Below, one piece after another: positions 23,866 to 35,200 of a stretch of DNA of 64,000 nucleotides. The stretch lies in contig CM043949.1 of NCBI GenBank assembly GCA_014529385.2, positions 144,465,850 through 144,529,849 of the forward strand, given 5' to 3'. The translations under genes were made by a program, and so were the position numbers. The notes beneath the pieces are model-generated. The model was given only the letters and a program-made list of their open reading frames with translations, did not search any database and was not told the origin of the DNA. The number at the start of each line of letters is the position of its first letter. The first letter of the stretch is position 1. The stretch is from Adiantum capillus-veneris (taxonomy: Eukaryota > Streptophyta > Polypodiopsida > Polypodiales > Pteridaceae).

Positions 23866-24520
23866 CTAGTGTAACGGGATGGTGTGTAATGGGCTGGCCT
23901 TAAAACTAAGGTGAAGCAAGCTTTGATATGAAGCTATAACAAAGGAACCTCTAGAAATGCAAGTCTCGCTACAAAAAACATACACACACCTACACCCATA
24001 CACACACCAAAGCCAAACTTCCTTATCCTCATGGGCTTGTGATTTACCACCCTTCAACCTAGCCAGAGTTTCCTCCAATCAACACCTAGCAATCCTCTCC
24101 TTATAATCTCTAGGGAGTGGGTCACATGAGGCCATGACCCCATGGCTTGCAGTGCGGTGTGACTTTATAGGATATATTACAGTGTGGTTGACTTGGAGGG
24201 CACCCGTAAGCTCCATTGGCCAAACATCTTTATCATTCAATAGAGTAAGACAAAAGATTTTATAGATAGGTGCCAATAAGGAAAAATTTCCAAAATCCCA
24301 TAGCTTTTGATGTGTACTCTGAAGCATAACCTCTAGTAGTAAGTTTAGTATGAAGGGGTTTGTATAAGTATTCTTTGGGAGTGATCTTTTCCATAAAGGT
24401 GCCATTGACAAAGAATTCTTGCTTTATGACTTCTACCTCATCCACATCAAGATCTTCTATAACTAAGCTTCTTGTAGGGTTCATAAGAGGGGGCAAGGGA
24501 TACTTTGGGGTTCCTTGTAG
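23866..24520 (-). pseudogene. 3' half of an unknown minus-strand reading frame, split by the Gypsy insertion
   Basis: From the insertion point at 24520 the minus strand reads LQGTPKYPLPPLMNPTR, then an acidic DLDVDEVEVIKQEF and TPKEYLYKPLHTKLTTRGY. A frameshift near 24300 leads to DVWPMELTGALQVNHTVIYP and a stop at 24079-24081. The codon phase across the insertion is preserved with the 5' half at 34912-35083. No family is recognised. It could be a host gene exon or part of an older transposon. Downstream of 24079 the frame degrades into a TG-rich patch. Confidence 0.45.
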
Positions 24521-26455
24521 TGAGGCAAGCTTTTTCATGCATGGGAACCCACCATATATTTTTTCTCTTTTACCAAAAATATTTCCTATTATATAAGTTA
24601 CTTTTGATTTTTCTTTCCTTTTTTACAAACGTTTTAGCCTTTATTAAATAAATAAAACTTATGCTAATCAATCACAATGTAGCATAAATAAGCTTTCTTT
24701 GTTGATCTCTTTCTTGACCTTAAATATTAAAAATATATTCTAAATTACATTATATATATATTTTAGTATTTTCTAATATATTCTTCATGTATATATATTA
24801 TTCCACCCTACCAAATATTTTATTCACTAGTTTTCATTTTCAAACCTCAACCCCACTTTCAAATTTCAATAATACCTCCATCTAGATGATTGCCAATCTT
24901 TTCAAAACTCTAGGTCATGTTTTCATACACATGAAGGAGCTTACACTTGAAGGCAAGAGAGAAGTCCACTCAAAGGGGACCACCAAAAGACCTTTGCAGC
25001 CACAAATAATACATTATTTGGATGAATTTTTTAAGTAGAGAAGAATCCCGAATCTGAAGGATTGTTCAACATGAAAGATGTAGCTCGTGAGCTCAACTTT
25101 TAGCTCAAATTTTTTTAGAATTTTTGGAGTTATGAATGCGGAGCTATGATTTTTGTGGTGGACCCTAGTTTTCTCGTGTAATGGTGACACAAGCCATCCC
25201 CAATTTTCTTCCCTCTACAATGACTATGGCTCTACAAGTCTTCAAGCATGATTACAAGAGACAAGGATCTTTTAATGAGGTCTTGGCTAGTCTAGAGTGA
25301 TTCTATCACCATTTTTGGAGGATCCATCCTCATCAACAACTATCCACCTTCGACAACCTCTCTTATAAATTTCTTACCTCTCTCTTCTCTCCCTAATAAG
25401 CTTATGTCTAGCCAAAGCTAGACTATTGTAAATATATCCTATCCTGTACATCCTACCCACATTCTCTCTTCTTCTCTCTCTATTGACTCTGGTATTTTAA
25501 ATAATGAGGAGACAAGATGGGAGCCAAAGTCACATGCACCCCATTTTCCTAGTCACCAGAGTGGGTCACTCACTTCAATTAGAAATATTGCTAAATCCTC
25601 TCCTCCTTCCCTATATAAGGAGGCCATGAGAGCTCACTTGGGGGAGGAGATACACACACACACACCTATCCATACACACTCTTGTGCTACATGTTTGTAG
25701 CATGAACCCTAATCACATAATCACAACACCATCACCATCACCATGCACAAAAGATGAGCACCACACCTCCACATCACTTGTAATTAAGGGTTGAAGGCAC
25801 AATTTTAAGAAGAAGAAGGGTGGACATACTCATGATATTCCTCGCCATCAACTCCCATCTCTCCATTATGCCTCCTATGATCTTGTTCCCTTCTCATCTT
25901 CTTGCCATACGCTACCTATTGTATTCATCTTTTGCAAGCAATCAACACACTCCATCTTGGTGCCATACCTTGTGTCGCTTTGGATACATCTCATTGTGAG
26001 TATGGTATATGCTTGTTCCTTGCCATTTTTTTTTGCTTATGTTAAGGTGTGCGGATTCTCCACCATACACACACACACACACTCTCTCTCCCTCTCATAT
26101 TCCTATCATCTTGCTACTTTCATCTTGAGGTGTGCGGATTCGCCACCTCTTGTATGAGAAGTGAGCATACTTGCAAGTTTCCCCGACCTCATTATCTTCC
26201 TTACTACATGCACGAGTAGCGAGCCCATTCTCACTAATTGATCATTCCTCTCACCTTATTCTCCGACCACCCCATTCCATATTTGGGCGTGGATCTTGAA
26301 ATTGTTCTCCATGGCATGTTTCATTGTGTATATGTATGCGTCCTAGCCGCATATCTTGCTAGGTGGTGCCCCTATTGTGTATCCCCCATGATGAGGCCAT
26401 TGTGTATGGTCTTGGTGTAGAGGCCACCGGGTCTATTTTTCACTTCCGCCTCTCA
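24521..26455 (+). repeat. 5' LTR of the Tat element
   Basis: It begins TGAGGCAAGCTTTTT and ends CCGCCTCTCA. The U3 promoter is marked by CTATATAAGG at 25611-25620. A short CA tract follows near 25652. Confidence 0.93.
25612..25618 (+). promoter_or_regulatory. TATA box in the 5' LTR
   Basis: TATATAA in CCCTATATAAGGAGGCC. The same box is at 34062-34068 in the 3' LTR. Transcription would start about 30 bp downstream. Confidence 0.65.
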
Positions 26456-26457
26456 TT

Positions 26458-26475
26458 TGGTGCCCCCAGTGAGGA
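26458..26475 (+). other. Primer-binding site of the Tat element
   Basis: TGGTGCCCCCAGTGAGGA begins two bases after the 5' LTR. The nested Tat element has the same site with one change at 50652-50669. The primer tRNA was not identified. Confidence 0.75.
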
Positions 26476-26507
26476 GGGCTCTTGAAACCTTCAAATTACA
26501 AGGCTGA

Positions 26508-27596
26508 CATGTTTACTTCTCTTCATGGACGAGTGGCTTCTTGAATTGGACCACTGAAGAGGAGGAGCTTCAAGAAGGTTTGACGCAAGTCATCAAGACA
26601 CTCTTGCCAGGGTGTTGTATTGTTAGCATAGAAGAAGTGGTAAGACCCTCTTTCCCTACTCAAATTGTTTACATTTCTCATCATCCCCACAAGCGTAAAA
26701 GCAAGGCACAAGCTGCATCATGCTCACATTGTAGCCAAAAACCGCACCTTCGACATGAGTGCAACCTAAAGTGAAGAAAAGGCCATCATTTTCTCCCTCG
26801 ACATCCGCATAGGCGTTCTCACAACGGTAGGCTTTCAAGTAGCCTCCAGGCTTCTCTACGTCTACGTCCCCATCTTTGCCACTATTCCACCTACGCCCAC
26901 AACAAGCCTTCACAACTTGAGGAAGCTACTACGAATGCGTGGTCCCTCCCTCTCCATTGCACCAAAAGATTCAAGGGTTTTCGAGCACCGACAATCACCC
27001 CGTCTCCAAAAAAAAAAGGGTAAATCCTCCAAAGTCTTTCTATACCTCACTCTCATCTCATGAGCTAGGAACTAGAAACAGCAGCATGGAGTCTACGTCG
27101 TCTACCGAGTAAAGTGGCGGAGCTTGTCATTGACAAGGTCTTTAACACTGGTTTTGCTTGGCGGAAAGACAAGACCCTCCACCTTCAAGGAGTGTTGCTT
27201 GTGAATCAAGTCTATGATGATGACTTTACAGCTTGCTATGTATCCATCCAACTTGGATTAATACAAGTGGTAAGACTCACCACCTACGTCATCACACCTG
27301 TGTATACACTAGGTGGCACTCTATCTTGTAGGAAAGTGAAGTTGCTCAAAGAGAGAGAGTTCAAGCTTTTCCAAGAGCTTGCTAGAGGGGCAGTCCTAGA
27401 GCTAGAAGATGAAGACAACCTTGTCCTGTGGTACTATAAATTTGACCTCGACTACCAATAGCTCTACACCTCTGACTATAACCTTCCACCACGAAGGAGA
27501 GAGCCTTTCCGAATTATCATGTGATGGACCCAGCGCATCAACCTTTTGCAAGGAACCAAACTTATGCACCACAACGAATTGAATCAATCAAAGTAA
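26508..27596 (+). pseudogene. Upstream ORF1 of the Tat element, with a zinc knuckle
   Basis: Between the primer site and gag lies one long reading frame of about 362 codons, broken by TGA 26772, TAA 27021, TAG 27066, TAG 27459 and TGA 27522. It is in a different frame from gag. An acidic start, TTEEEELQEGL, leads to CSHCSQKPHLRHEC, a perfect CX2CX4HX4C knuckle (about 26719-26763). The later part has EREFKLFQELARGAVLELED and no recognised domain. Ogre and some other Tat elements are known to carry an extra ORF upstream of gag with unknown role. No ATG is seen at the start, so splicing or decay is possible. It may be a nucleic-acid-binding accessory protein, which is an inference. Confidence 0.6.
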
Positions 27597-27841
27597 TCTT
27601 GGACCGCAAGATGTTTTATCAGCAGATCATTACAACCATGTTTGGTAGAGAATGATTGCAAGAGATAAACACCTCTTCTCTACCCTTTATCCTCCCTATG
27701 ATTAATCATGAAGTGTCTTTTGATGCAGCTATTTTCATCCTTGTATAGTATGTTTTCCATCTACCGAGCACCCATGTATTGAATCTCTATTTAAAAAAAA
27801 AAAAAAGATTTCTAAGTCGAGTTAATTTTCTCACTCTCACA

Positions 27842-29100
27842 ATGGCAAGTGTAGCATTTCCAACCTTTACTGGTAAGGTGGGTGAGGATGCTGCAGACTT
27901 TCTAGACAACTTGTAAATAGCATGTGTCATCTCTGCGAGAGATGATGATGCTTCGCGCTTGCGCATCTTCCCACTTCTAATGAAGGTGGAGGCAAGATCA
28001 TGGTACGAGTCAAAGTTTGTAGATTTATGGGGGCGATGGGTCGCATCGCTAAGAGAGGATGAAGGGGCACCTGATTTCCTAAAAAAAGATCGGTTTGTGG
28101 CTGGGTTATGGCCAACTCTTAAAGAGAAGGTGAAGGGAAGGTTTCCTGCTACGTATGAGCTAGCAGTTGAAGTGGCCCGCCTTAAAGACAAGAAGTTGCG
28201 CCTACAAGCTAAGAATATCGATGAAGAGGAAGCCGTTAGAACCCGACCACCTCTAGCACCACCTACAACAGCCACCCAGAGGATTCAACCACAAGAACCA
28301 ATTGAAGATCAGCAAGACCTGCTCAATCGAATCACCAATCAACTTGAGAATCTCTCAGTCCATTTGATACAACAAGGGCATGCACACAATTGCAACCAAG
28401 AGCAAGGTAGAGGACAACGAAGGCAAAACCAAAAATACCACTGCTACAATTGTGGGGAGGATGATCATGGCATGTACTACTTTCCACACCCAAGGAGGCA
28501 GAATTTCAACAGAGGAGCCAGGCAAAACCAGGTTTCACCACCGAGAGCAAGACCACCACCACCTAGGGCAGCACAACAAGCACCACCCATGAAAATCCTA
28601 CAACCACCCATTCAACCACAACCACCACCACCACCACCACCACAACCTCTCATTCCACCCTTACCCCCCCCACCAGTTGGCAATCAAACAGTAAGCGTCA
28701 TCAGTCTTGAAGGTAAAGGAAAGGAGAAAGTGGAGGAGGATAAGACCAAGGTTAAAGGAGTAGATGCCATAGGGGTAAAACGCGCTAGGCATGGTGAATC
28801 TTCCCAAAAGGAAGAAAAGATGAAGACTAAAGGGGAATCTAGCAAAAAGCCGTCCAAGTCACGACGTAAAATTGACATTGTAGATTTCTCTTTGGGTGAA
28901 TGTTCTAAACCATATGATTTGGTTCAAGATGATTCTGTGCAGGGCCCAAGAATCACTAGGCCCCAATTACTCCACCTAGCACCTAGGGTGAGGAGACAAT
29001 GGACAAAGATGGTTAGCACGAGACGATCAAAGCCAAAGATAGCTGGGTCTATCTCTGGGAGGAATCTAGATGACATACTACCAGTGATGGATGCTTACAT
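27842..29100 (+). pseudogene. gag: Tat Gag with proline-rich tail and damaged zinc knuckle
   Basis: The ATG at 27842 opens MASVAFPTFTGKVGEDAADF, a normal Gypsy Gag start (FxGxxxEDxxxF). A TAA falls at 27914. The Gag core continues ARSWYESK and LKKDRFVAGLWPTLKEKVKG. The middle of the usual core between WYESK and the LW box is shortened. The knuckle CYNCGEDDHGMYYF (28442-28483) has lost its last Cys to Phe. A long Pro-rich stretch follows (about 28548-28680), then a Lys-rich basic segment. Gag packages element RNA; with a broken knuckle and an early stop this copy cannot. Confidence 0.88.
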
Positions 29101-29480
29101 CAAAGGGCAACACATCTCCAATATCTACATCGATGGTGGCGCACAAATATGCGTCATGAGTGAAAAAATGATGCACCGTTTGGGTTTAGAGGTGAGTCGG
29201 CCGGCACCATGCTGAGCCAAAATGGAAAATAATTTAAAAGTTCAATGTGTTGGTGTCATAAATGCAGTTAGGATAAAGGCATTCAACACCGAGGTAGATG
29301 TGGACATCTTTGTCATGCCACATAAAGGGGAGGGCTACCCTATCATTCTAGGGAGGCCTTGGCTTATGGCTATGAGAGCTAAGCAGGACTGGGACACCGG
29401 CATAATCCAGATGAAGGATGCAAAAGGGAGGCCAATACTTTACGACATGAAGACAGGTCAACAATGCGACATGGATCTAG
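29100..29480 (+). pseudogene. Tat aspartic protease
   Basis: NIYIDGGAQICVMSEKMMHR carries the catalytic Asp in the DGGA form (near 29127). A TGA at 29213 interrupts the domain. The frame continues with IILGRPWLMAMRAKQDWDTG (from 29341), the second protease block. It is in the same frame as Gag, so the precursor was a single Gag-Pol. Confidence 0.88.
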
Positions 29481-29759
29481 AAACCTCTATGGATGAGTTT
29501 TCTAGTGGTGACTCTTCAACCACTTTAGAGGAGGAGTCAACAGTGAGTGAAGAAAGTGACAATAGCATTGAGGTGATGGGGATCATTCTCAAGGACCCTA
29601 AGAAGATGGAGCAACGTGATTTCTCATCATCAAACCAAGGGGAGACACCAGGTATACAACCTCTGGTAGAAGCACGTAAGCTACATCAAATGCTCTCTAG
29701 TGAGTTTTGTTGGAAGGAGCGTGAAGATTATATTTTGATGCTAAGTAATTTTACCACAT

Positions 29760-30600
29760 TATTCATTGATGAATATGATAAAATCACTGGCATCACAGTA
29801 GTTCAACATCACATTAAGCTCAAGGAGGGAAGTAAACCTGTAGTGCAGAAGCTCAGGCGGCGAGGAGTAATTCAACAAGACGCCCTACTCAAAGAGGTGA
29901 GAAAGTTGCTAGAAGCCGGGTTTATCTATCCTGTTGAAGACTCTTAGTGGGTTTCTCCAGTGGTAGTCACACCAAAGAAGAATGGTAAGTGGAGGGTTTG
30001 TGTTGATTACAAGCCTCTTAATGCAGCCACAAAGAGGGACCATTTTCCTCTTCCTTTTCAAGACGAAATTCTCAATGAGGTAGGAGGACATGAGCGCTAC
30101 ACGGTATGTGATGGCTACTCAGGCTACTTCCAAATTAGCATCGCTGAAGAAGATCAAAAGAAGACAACCTTCATCACACCATGGGGATGTTTTGCTTACA
30201 GAGTTATGCCTTTTGGTCTCACTAATGCTCCAACCACTTTTCAGCGATATGTGACATTTGTTTTTCAGCCATTCTTTGGAAAATCAATCCGTGTTTTTAT
30301 TGATGACTTTTGTATCTATAACTCTCGCTCTCTTCATTTGGAGAAAGTTTATGAAGATCTAGCTAGGCTATAAGCTTTGGGGGGCCAACTCAATGTGGAG
30401 AAATGCCACATTGGTGAAAGCAAGGTTACTCTTCTTGGCCATGTGATCTCGGCCAATGGCATTGAAGCTAACCCAAGCAAGGTTCAAGCCTTGGTGGCTT
30501 TGACCTCTCCCACCACAATAAAGCAGTTGGTCTCTTTTTTTCAAAAGGTGAGGTATTTGAGTAGGTTCATTCACTTGCTCTCCCAAGTGGTTCTCCCTTT
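29760..30600 (+). pseudogene. Tat reverse transcriptase, catalytic residues intact
   Basis: The finger and palm regions are clear: KLLEAGFIYPVEDS, a TAG at 29945, then WVSPVVVTPKKNGKWRVCVD and FPLPFQDEIL. Next come CDGYSGYFQI, TPWGCFAYRVMPFGLTNAP and VFIDDF, with the two catalytic Asp at 30302-30307. A TAA at 30371 precedes GGQLNVEKCHIG and VTLLGHVISANGIEANP. Both catalytic Asp and the primer-grip phrases are kept, so only nonsense mutations inactivate it. Confidence 0.93.
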
Positions 30601-30619
30601 ACAACAAGTTACCCATCAA

Positions 30620-31080
30620 GAGATTTTCACTTGGAGTGAAGAAAATGAACAACAATTCAATGAGGTAAAACAAATTCTAGCTTCACTTCCCACCTTAGCA
30701 CCTCCAAAGTGGGACGAGCCATTTTATGTAAACCCTAGTGTGGGCAATGACACACTTGGGGCTGTATTGATGCAAAAGGATCCTCAAACTTCGTTCATGC
30801 GTCCTATCTACTTCTCTAGTTGAATGATGACTCCATCAGAAAAGGGATACATGGTAGTGGAGCACATGGTGCTTGCATTAATGTTTGCTACCACCAAATT
30901 TTGCTCTTATTTATTGTCAAGACCATTCATAATCTTAACAATGGAAGAAGTATTTCCTTATGTAATGCAACACATGGATGTTTTTTCTAGGATTTCCACA
31001 TGGCTCACAAGGCTGCAAGAGTTTGACTACACAATGCAAGTGGAGAACTCCACAAGGGCCAGTCTAGGAGGTATTCTCAC
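30620..31080 (+). pseudogene. Tat first RNase H (retroviral type)
   Basis: FYVNPSVGNDTLGAVLMQKD replaces the DASxxGxGAVL phrase of other Gypsy elements, so the first catalytic Asp is not present. Degenerate first RNase H domains are known for Tat-clade elements. A TGA at 30821 is followed by MMTPSEKGYMVVEHMVLAL and TKFCSYLLSRPFIILT. Confidence 0.82.
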
Positions 31081-31159
31081 TCATCACCACGATGAAAAGA
31101 AGCTAAAGATAAAGCCAAATGATCAAGATATTACACCTGTGTTGGAAGCCCCTAAGGTA

Positions 31160-31560
31160 GAGGAGGCTCACTCTCTTTTCTTTGATGGAGCCTACAAGAG
31201 GAAAGTGGACAAAGCTGCAACAGGCATTGTCATCTTCAACGAGCAAGGGGATAAGGTTTTCTCCATTGGGAATCTCTTGGATTCTCACTCTAACAATGAG
31301 GCAGAATATGCAGCCTTAACTCTTGGGTTAGAGTGGTGTGTGACACAGGGCATTCAACGGTTAAATGTATTTGGTGATGCCATGATTTTAATAAAACAAA
31401 TACAAGGAACTTGGGCTTGTAAAATTCATAGCTTGCTAGGCCATTTGCTCAAAGTCAAGGAACTTTTAGGGAAATTTCAAGTTGTACAATTACATCATGT
31501 CCCTCGAGCAAAAAATCAAGAAGCAGATGCTCTAGCTAGAGAGAAGCTGCAAGATGTTTC
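31160..31560 (+). pseudogene. Second, archaeal-type RNase H
   Basis: HSLFFDGAYKRKVDKAATG (first catalytic Asp), SNNEAEYAALTLGLEW (Glu), NVFGDAMILIKQIQG (Asp) and NQEADALARE form a full RNase H of the archaeal type. Tat-lineage plant Gypsy elements acquired this second domain between the first RNase H and integrase. All catalytic acids are present, and it probably supplies the RNase H activity. Confidence 0.88.
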
Positions 31561-31759
31561 AGTGGTGGGTTCTATCAAGTTGAAGCTGCCTCTCTTCCAA
31601 GGTAGCGATGCTATGCTTGACATCATGAGTTTCTTGGACACAGGAGAGTGTCCTAACGATCTTACTAAGAGCCAAAAGCAGTGGCTTGTGCGCAAGGCAA
31701 CAAAATACCGCCTTATCAATGATGACCTCTACTGCAAGGGTAAGGATCAAATTCTTAGG

Positions 31760-32944
31760 TGTGTACCTCTCTCTAGAGAGATCACTGAGATCATTTCAAG
31801 TTGCCATGATGGTGTTTACGGAGGACACTTTGCACTTGACATCACTAGTAGAAAGATTCTACAAGCCGGGTTTGTATGGCTTAGTCTACATAGGGATGTG
31901 CATCATTGGTGTAAAACATGCAAGGAATGTCAAAAGGCAGGGGATAGGAGGCTCACATATGAGCCACAGACTCCTATAATCTCATATGGACCATTTGAGA
32001 AATGGGGAATTGATGCTATTGGGCCTTTGCCAAGGAGCCAATCAGGTAAATTTTATATCATCATGGGTGTGGACTACATGACCAGGTGGGCTGAAGCAGT
32101 TGTCACCACCCGGATTACAGCTAAGGAAGTGGCTAAGTTCGTATTTGAAAACATTTGTTGCCGTTTTGAAACTCCTCTTGAAATAATTTCTGATAGGGGA
32201 CTAGGTTTTAGAGGAGACCTTGTAGGAGAGCTAATGGAGAAGTTAGGTATCTCACGACGACACTCAACTCCCTACTACCCACAATGCAATGGTTTGGTGG
32301 AAAAGGTAAATGGTATGATCTGCAAGATCATCACTAAACATGTAAACAATCACAAAAGTGATTGGGACAAACATCTTATGGCTGCACTTTGGGCTTATCG
32401 CACTTCATTTCTCACATCCCTTGGGTTCACACCATATCACTTGGTGTTTGGTAAGGAAGCCATTTTACCCATTGAAGTACAATTGGCTAGTCTCAGGGTG
32501 CTAGATGGGCAGGTGGAACGTCCTAATGCTCATTTCCACAACCACATTCTTGATCTAGAGAGGCTTCAACTAGACAGAGAAGATGCTATCAACTATTATG
32601 CAGCACAGGCAGAGCAACGTCGACTTACCTTCAACAAGGGACTTAGGGCAAAAGGTCTCAAGAAAGGTATGTTGGTCCTACGGTAGGATAACAGGTTTGA
32701 CACTAGGAAGGATAAAAAGTTTTCACCCAGATGGGAGGGGCCATTTGTCATTAGAAAGCGCTACGCCAATGGCAGTTACCGATTGATGGATGCAGATGGT
32801 AGGCTCCACAAAACACGTGTCAATGGATGGAGGTTGAAGCAATCCTTTTTGAGATTTGATCAAGCACCTATGATGGAAATCCCCAAGGAGGGAGACTCCT
32901 CCACCTCAATTGAAGAAGAATCAAGTACAACGCTAGAGGCATGA
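31760..32944 (+). pseudogene. Tat integrase, catalytic triad intact, one stop near the C-terminus
   Basis: The zinc-binding domain HDGVYGGHFALD...HHWCKTCKECQK has the HHCC ligands. The core has GVDYMTRWAE, IISDRGLGFRGD and QCNGLVEKVNG, giving Asp, Asp and Glu. ALWAYRTSFLTSLGFTPYHL is the core end. A TAG at 32684 interrupts the C-terminal domain, where WEGPFVI is the GPF module. The frame closes with TGA at 32942-32944, 10 bp before the purine tract. Integrase inserts the cDNA in the nucleus. Confidence 0.92.
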
Positions 32945-32954
32945 ATACCTCTAG

Positions 32955-32972
32955 CCTTAGGGGGAGGGCTAA
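32955..32972 (+). other. Polypurine tract of the Tat element
   Basis: CCTTAGGGGGAGGGCTAA lies directly before the 3' LTR start at 32973. Confidence 0.82.
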
Positions 32973-34911
32973 TGAGGCAAGCTTTTCCATGCATGGGAAC
33001 CCCCCATATATTTTTTCTCTTTTACCAAAAATATTTCTTATTATATAACTTACTTTTGATTTTTCTTCCCTTTTTTACAAACGTTTTAGCATTTATTAAA
33101 TAAATAAGACTTATGCTAATCAATCACAATGTAGCATAAATAAGCTTTCTTTGTTGATCTCTTTTTTGACTTTAAATATTAAAAATATATTCTAAATTAC
33201 ATTATATATATATTTTAGTATTTTCTAATATATTTTTCATGTATATATATTATTCCACCCTACCAAATATTTTATTCACTAGTTTTCATTTTCAAACCTC
33301 AACCCCACTTTCAAATTTCAATAATACCTCCATCTAGATGATTGCCAATCTTTTCAAAACTCTAGGTCATGTTTTCATACACATGAAGGAGCTTACATTT
33401 GAAGGCAAGAGAGAAGTCCACTCAAAGGGGACCACCAAAAGACCTTTGCAGCCACAAATAATACATTATTTGACTGAATTTTTTAAGTAGAGAAGAATCC
33501 CAAATCTGAAGGATTGTTCAACATGAAAGATGTAGCTCGTGAGCTCAACTTTTAGCTCAAATTTTTTTAGAATTTTTGGAGTTATGAACGCGGAGCTATG
33601 ATTTTTGTGGTGGACCCTAGTTTTCTCGTGTAATGGTGACACAGGCCATCCCCAATTTTCTTCCCTCTAGAATGGCTATGGTTCTACAAGTCTTCAAGCA
33701 TGATTACAAGAGACAAGGATCTTTTAATGAGGTCTTGGCTAGTCTAGAGTGATTCTATCACCATTTTTTAAGGATCCATCCTCATCAACAACTATCCACC
33801 TTCGACAACCTCTTTTATAAATTTCTTACCTCTCTTCTCTCCCTAATAAGCTTATCTCTAGCCAAAGCTAGACTATTGTAAATATATCCTATCATCTATA
33901 TCCTACCCACATTCTCTCTTCTTCTCTCTCTATTGACTCTGGTATTTTAAATAATGAGGAGACAAGATGGGAGCCACAGTCACATGCACCCCATTTTCCT
34001 AGTCACCAGAGTGGGTCACTCACTTCAATTAGAAATATTGCTAAATCCTCTCCTCGTTCCCTATATAAGGAGGCCATGAGAGCTCACTTGGGGGAGGAGA
34101 CACACACACACACACACACACACACCTATCCATACACACTCTTGTGCTATATGTTTGTAGCATGAACCCTAATGACATAATCACAACACCATCACCATCA
34201 CCATGCACAAAAGATGAGCACCACACCTCCACGTCACTTGTAATTAAGGGTTGAAAGCACAATTTCAAGAAGAAGAAGGGTGGACACACTCATGATATTC
34301 CTCGCCATCAACTCCCATCTCTCCATTATGCCTCCTATGATCTTGTTCCCTTCTCATCTTCTTGCCATACGCTACCTATTGTATTTATCTTTTGCAAGCA
34401 ATCAACACACTCCATCTTGGTGCCATACCTTGTGTCGCTTTGGATACATCTCATTGTGAGTATGGTATATTCTTGTTCCTTGCCATTTTTTTCTGCTTAT
34501 GTTAAGGTGTGCGGATTCGCCACCATACACACACACACTCTCTCTCCCTCTCATATTCCTATCATCTTGCTACTTCCATCTTGAGGTGTGCGGATTCGCC
34601 ACCTCTTGTATGAGAAGTGAGCATACTCACAAGTTTCCCCGACCTCATTATCTTCCTTACTACATGCACGAGTAGCGAGCCCATTCTCACTAATTGATCA
34701 TTCCTCTCACCTTATTCTCCGACCACCCCATTCCACATTTGGGCGTGGATCTTGAAATTGTTCTCCATGGCATGTTTCATTGTGTATATGTATGCGTCCT
34801 AGCCGCATATCTTGCTAGGTGGTGCCCCTATTGTGTATCCCCCATGATGAGGCCATTGTGCATGGTCTTGGTGTAGAGGCCACCGGGTCTATTTTTCACT
34901 TCCGCCTCTCA
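32973..34911 (+). repeat. 3' LTR of the Tat element
   Basis: It begins TGAGGCAAGCTTTTCC and ends CCGCCTCTCA. It carries the TATA box at 34062 and a longer CA tract near 34103 than the 5' copy, showing microsatellite slippage since insertion. It is followed by the target duplication GTAG at 34912-34915. Confidence 0.93.
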
Positions 34912-35200
34912 GTAGCATGCTTCTTCTCCTTTGTCTCATCAAAGGAGCATTTCTTAGCTTTCTTCCATGAAGTTCCATGAATCGGTGCATGATGGATGGA
35001 GAATTCTCTCGCCTTTCCTTCTTCTCCTTAGTGTCCTCATTGAGTGGTGTTAATGTTAGCAACCAATTTATGTAATCTAGCATTGGTAGTGGGTGGATTT
35101 TCCTTAGCTACAATATATAGTCTTAGCCAAGTAGGGATATCAAGTACGGCTAATAACATGAGCTCACATTGTTCATCTTTTCCACATTCTGTAGGTCATG
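34912..35200 (-). pseudogene. 5' half of the unknown minus-strand reading frame
   Basis: On the minus strand, CELMLLAVLDIPTWLRLYIV in one frame shifts near 35060 to a frame reading EDTKEKKERRE, then MHRFMELHGRKL and MRQRRRSML. This ends exactly at the Gypsy insertion and continues in phase at 24520. It is basic, with no recognised domain. The coding-like character on both sides suggests the target was a gene or an older transposon gene. Confidence 0.4.

Larger units (their letters stand above)
24521..34911 (+). mobile_element. Tat-lineage Ty3/Gypsy element, 10.4 kb, complete structure
   Basis: The LTRs of 1935 and 1939 bp start TGAGGCAAGC and end CGCCTCTCA. They are flanked by GTAG on both sides, a 4-bp target duplication (or 5 bp with one mismatch). 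The element contains a primer-binding site, an upstream ORF1, gag, protease, reverse transcriptase, RNase H, a second archaeal-type RNase H, integrase and a polypurine tract. The second RNase H marks the Tat clade of plant Gypsy elements. A 205-bp sample at the LTR start shows about 9 differences, and the remainder is more similar. The coding part is broken only by stop codons, so the insertion is fairly young. Confidence 0.95.

Noticed and set aside
27842-32944. U-to-C RNA editing as an explanation for in-frame stops
   Set aside because: Such editing is known in organelles of some land plants, not for nuclear retrotransposon RNA; C-to-T mutation of methylated DNA explains the pattern more simply.
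24521-34911. Endogenous pararetrovirus (caulimovirid)
   Set aside because: LTRs, integrase and target duplication are present, and movement-protein motifs are absent; these are Gypsy retrotransposons.
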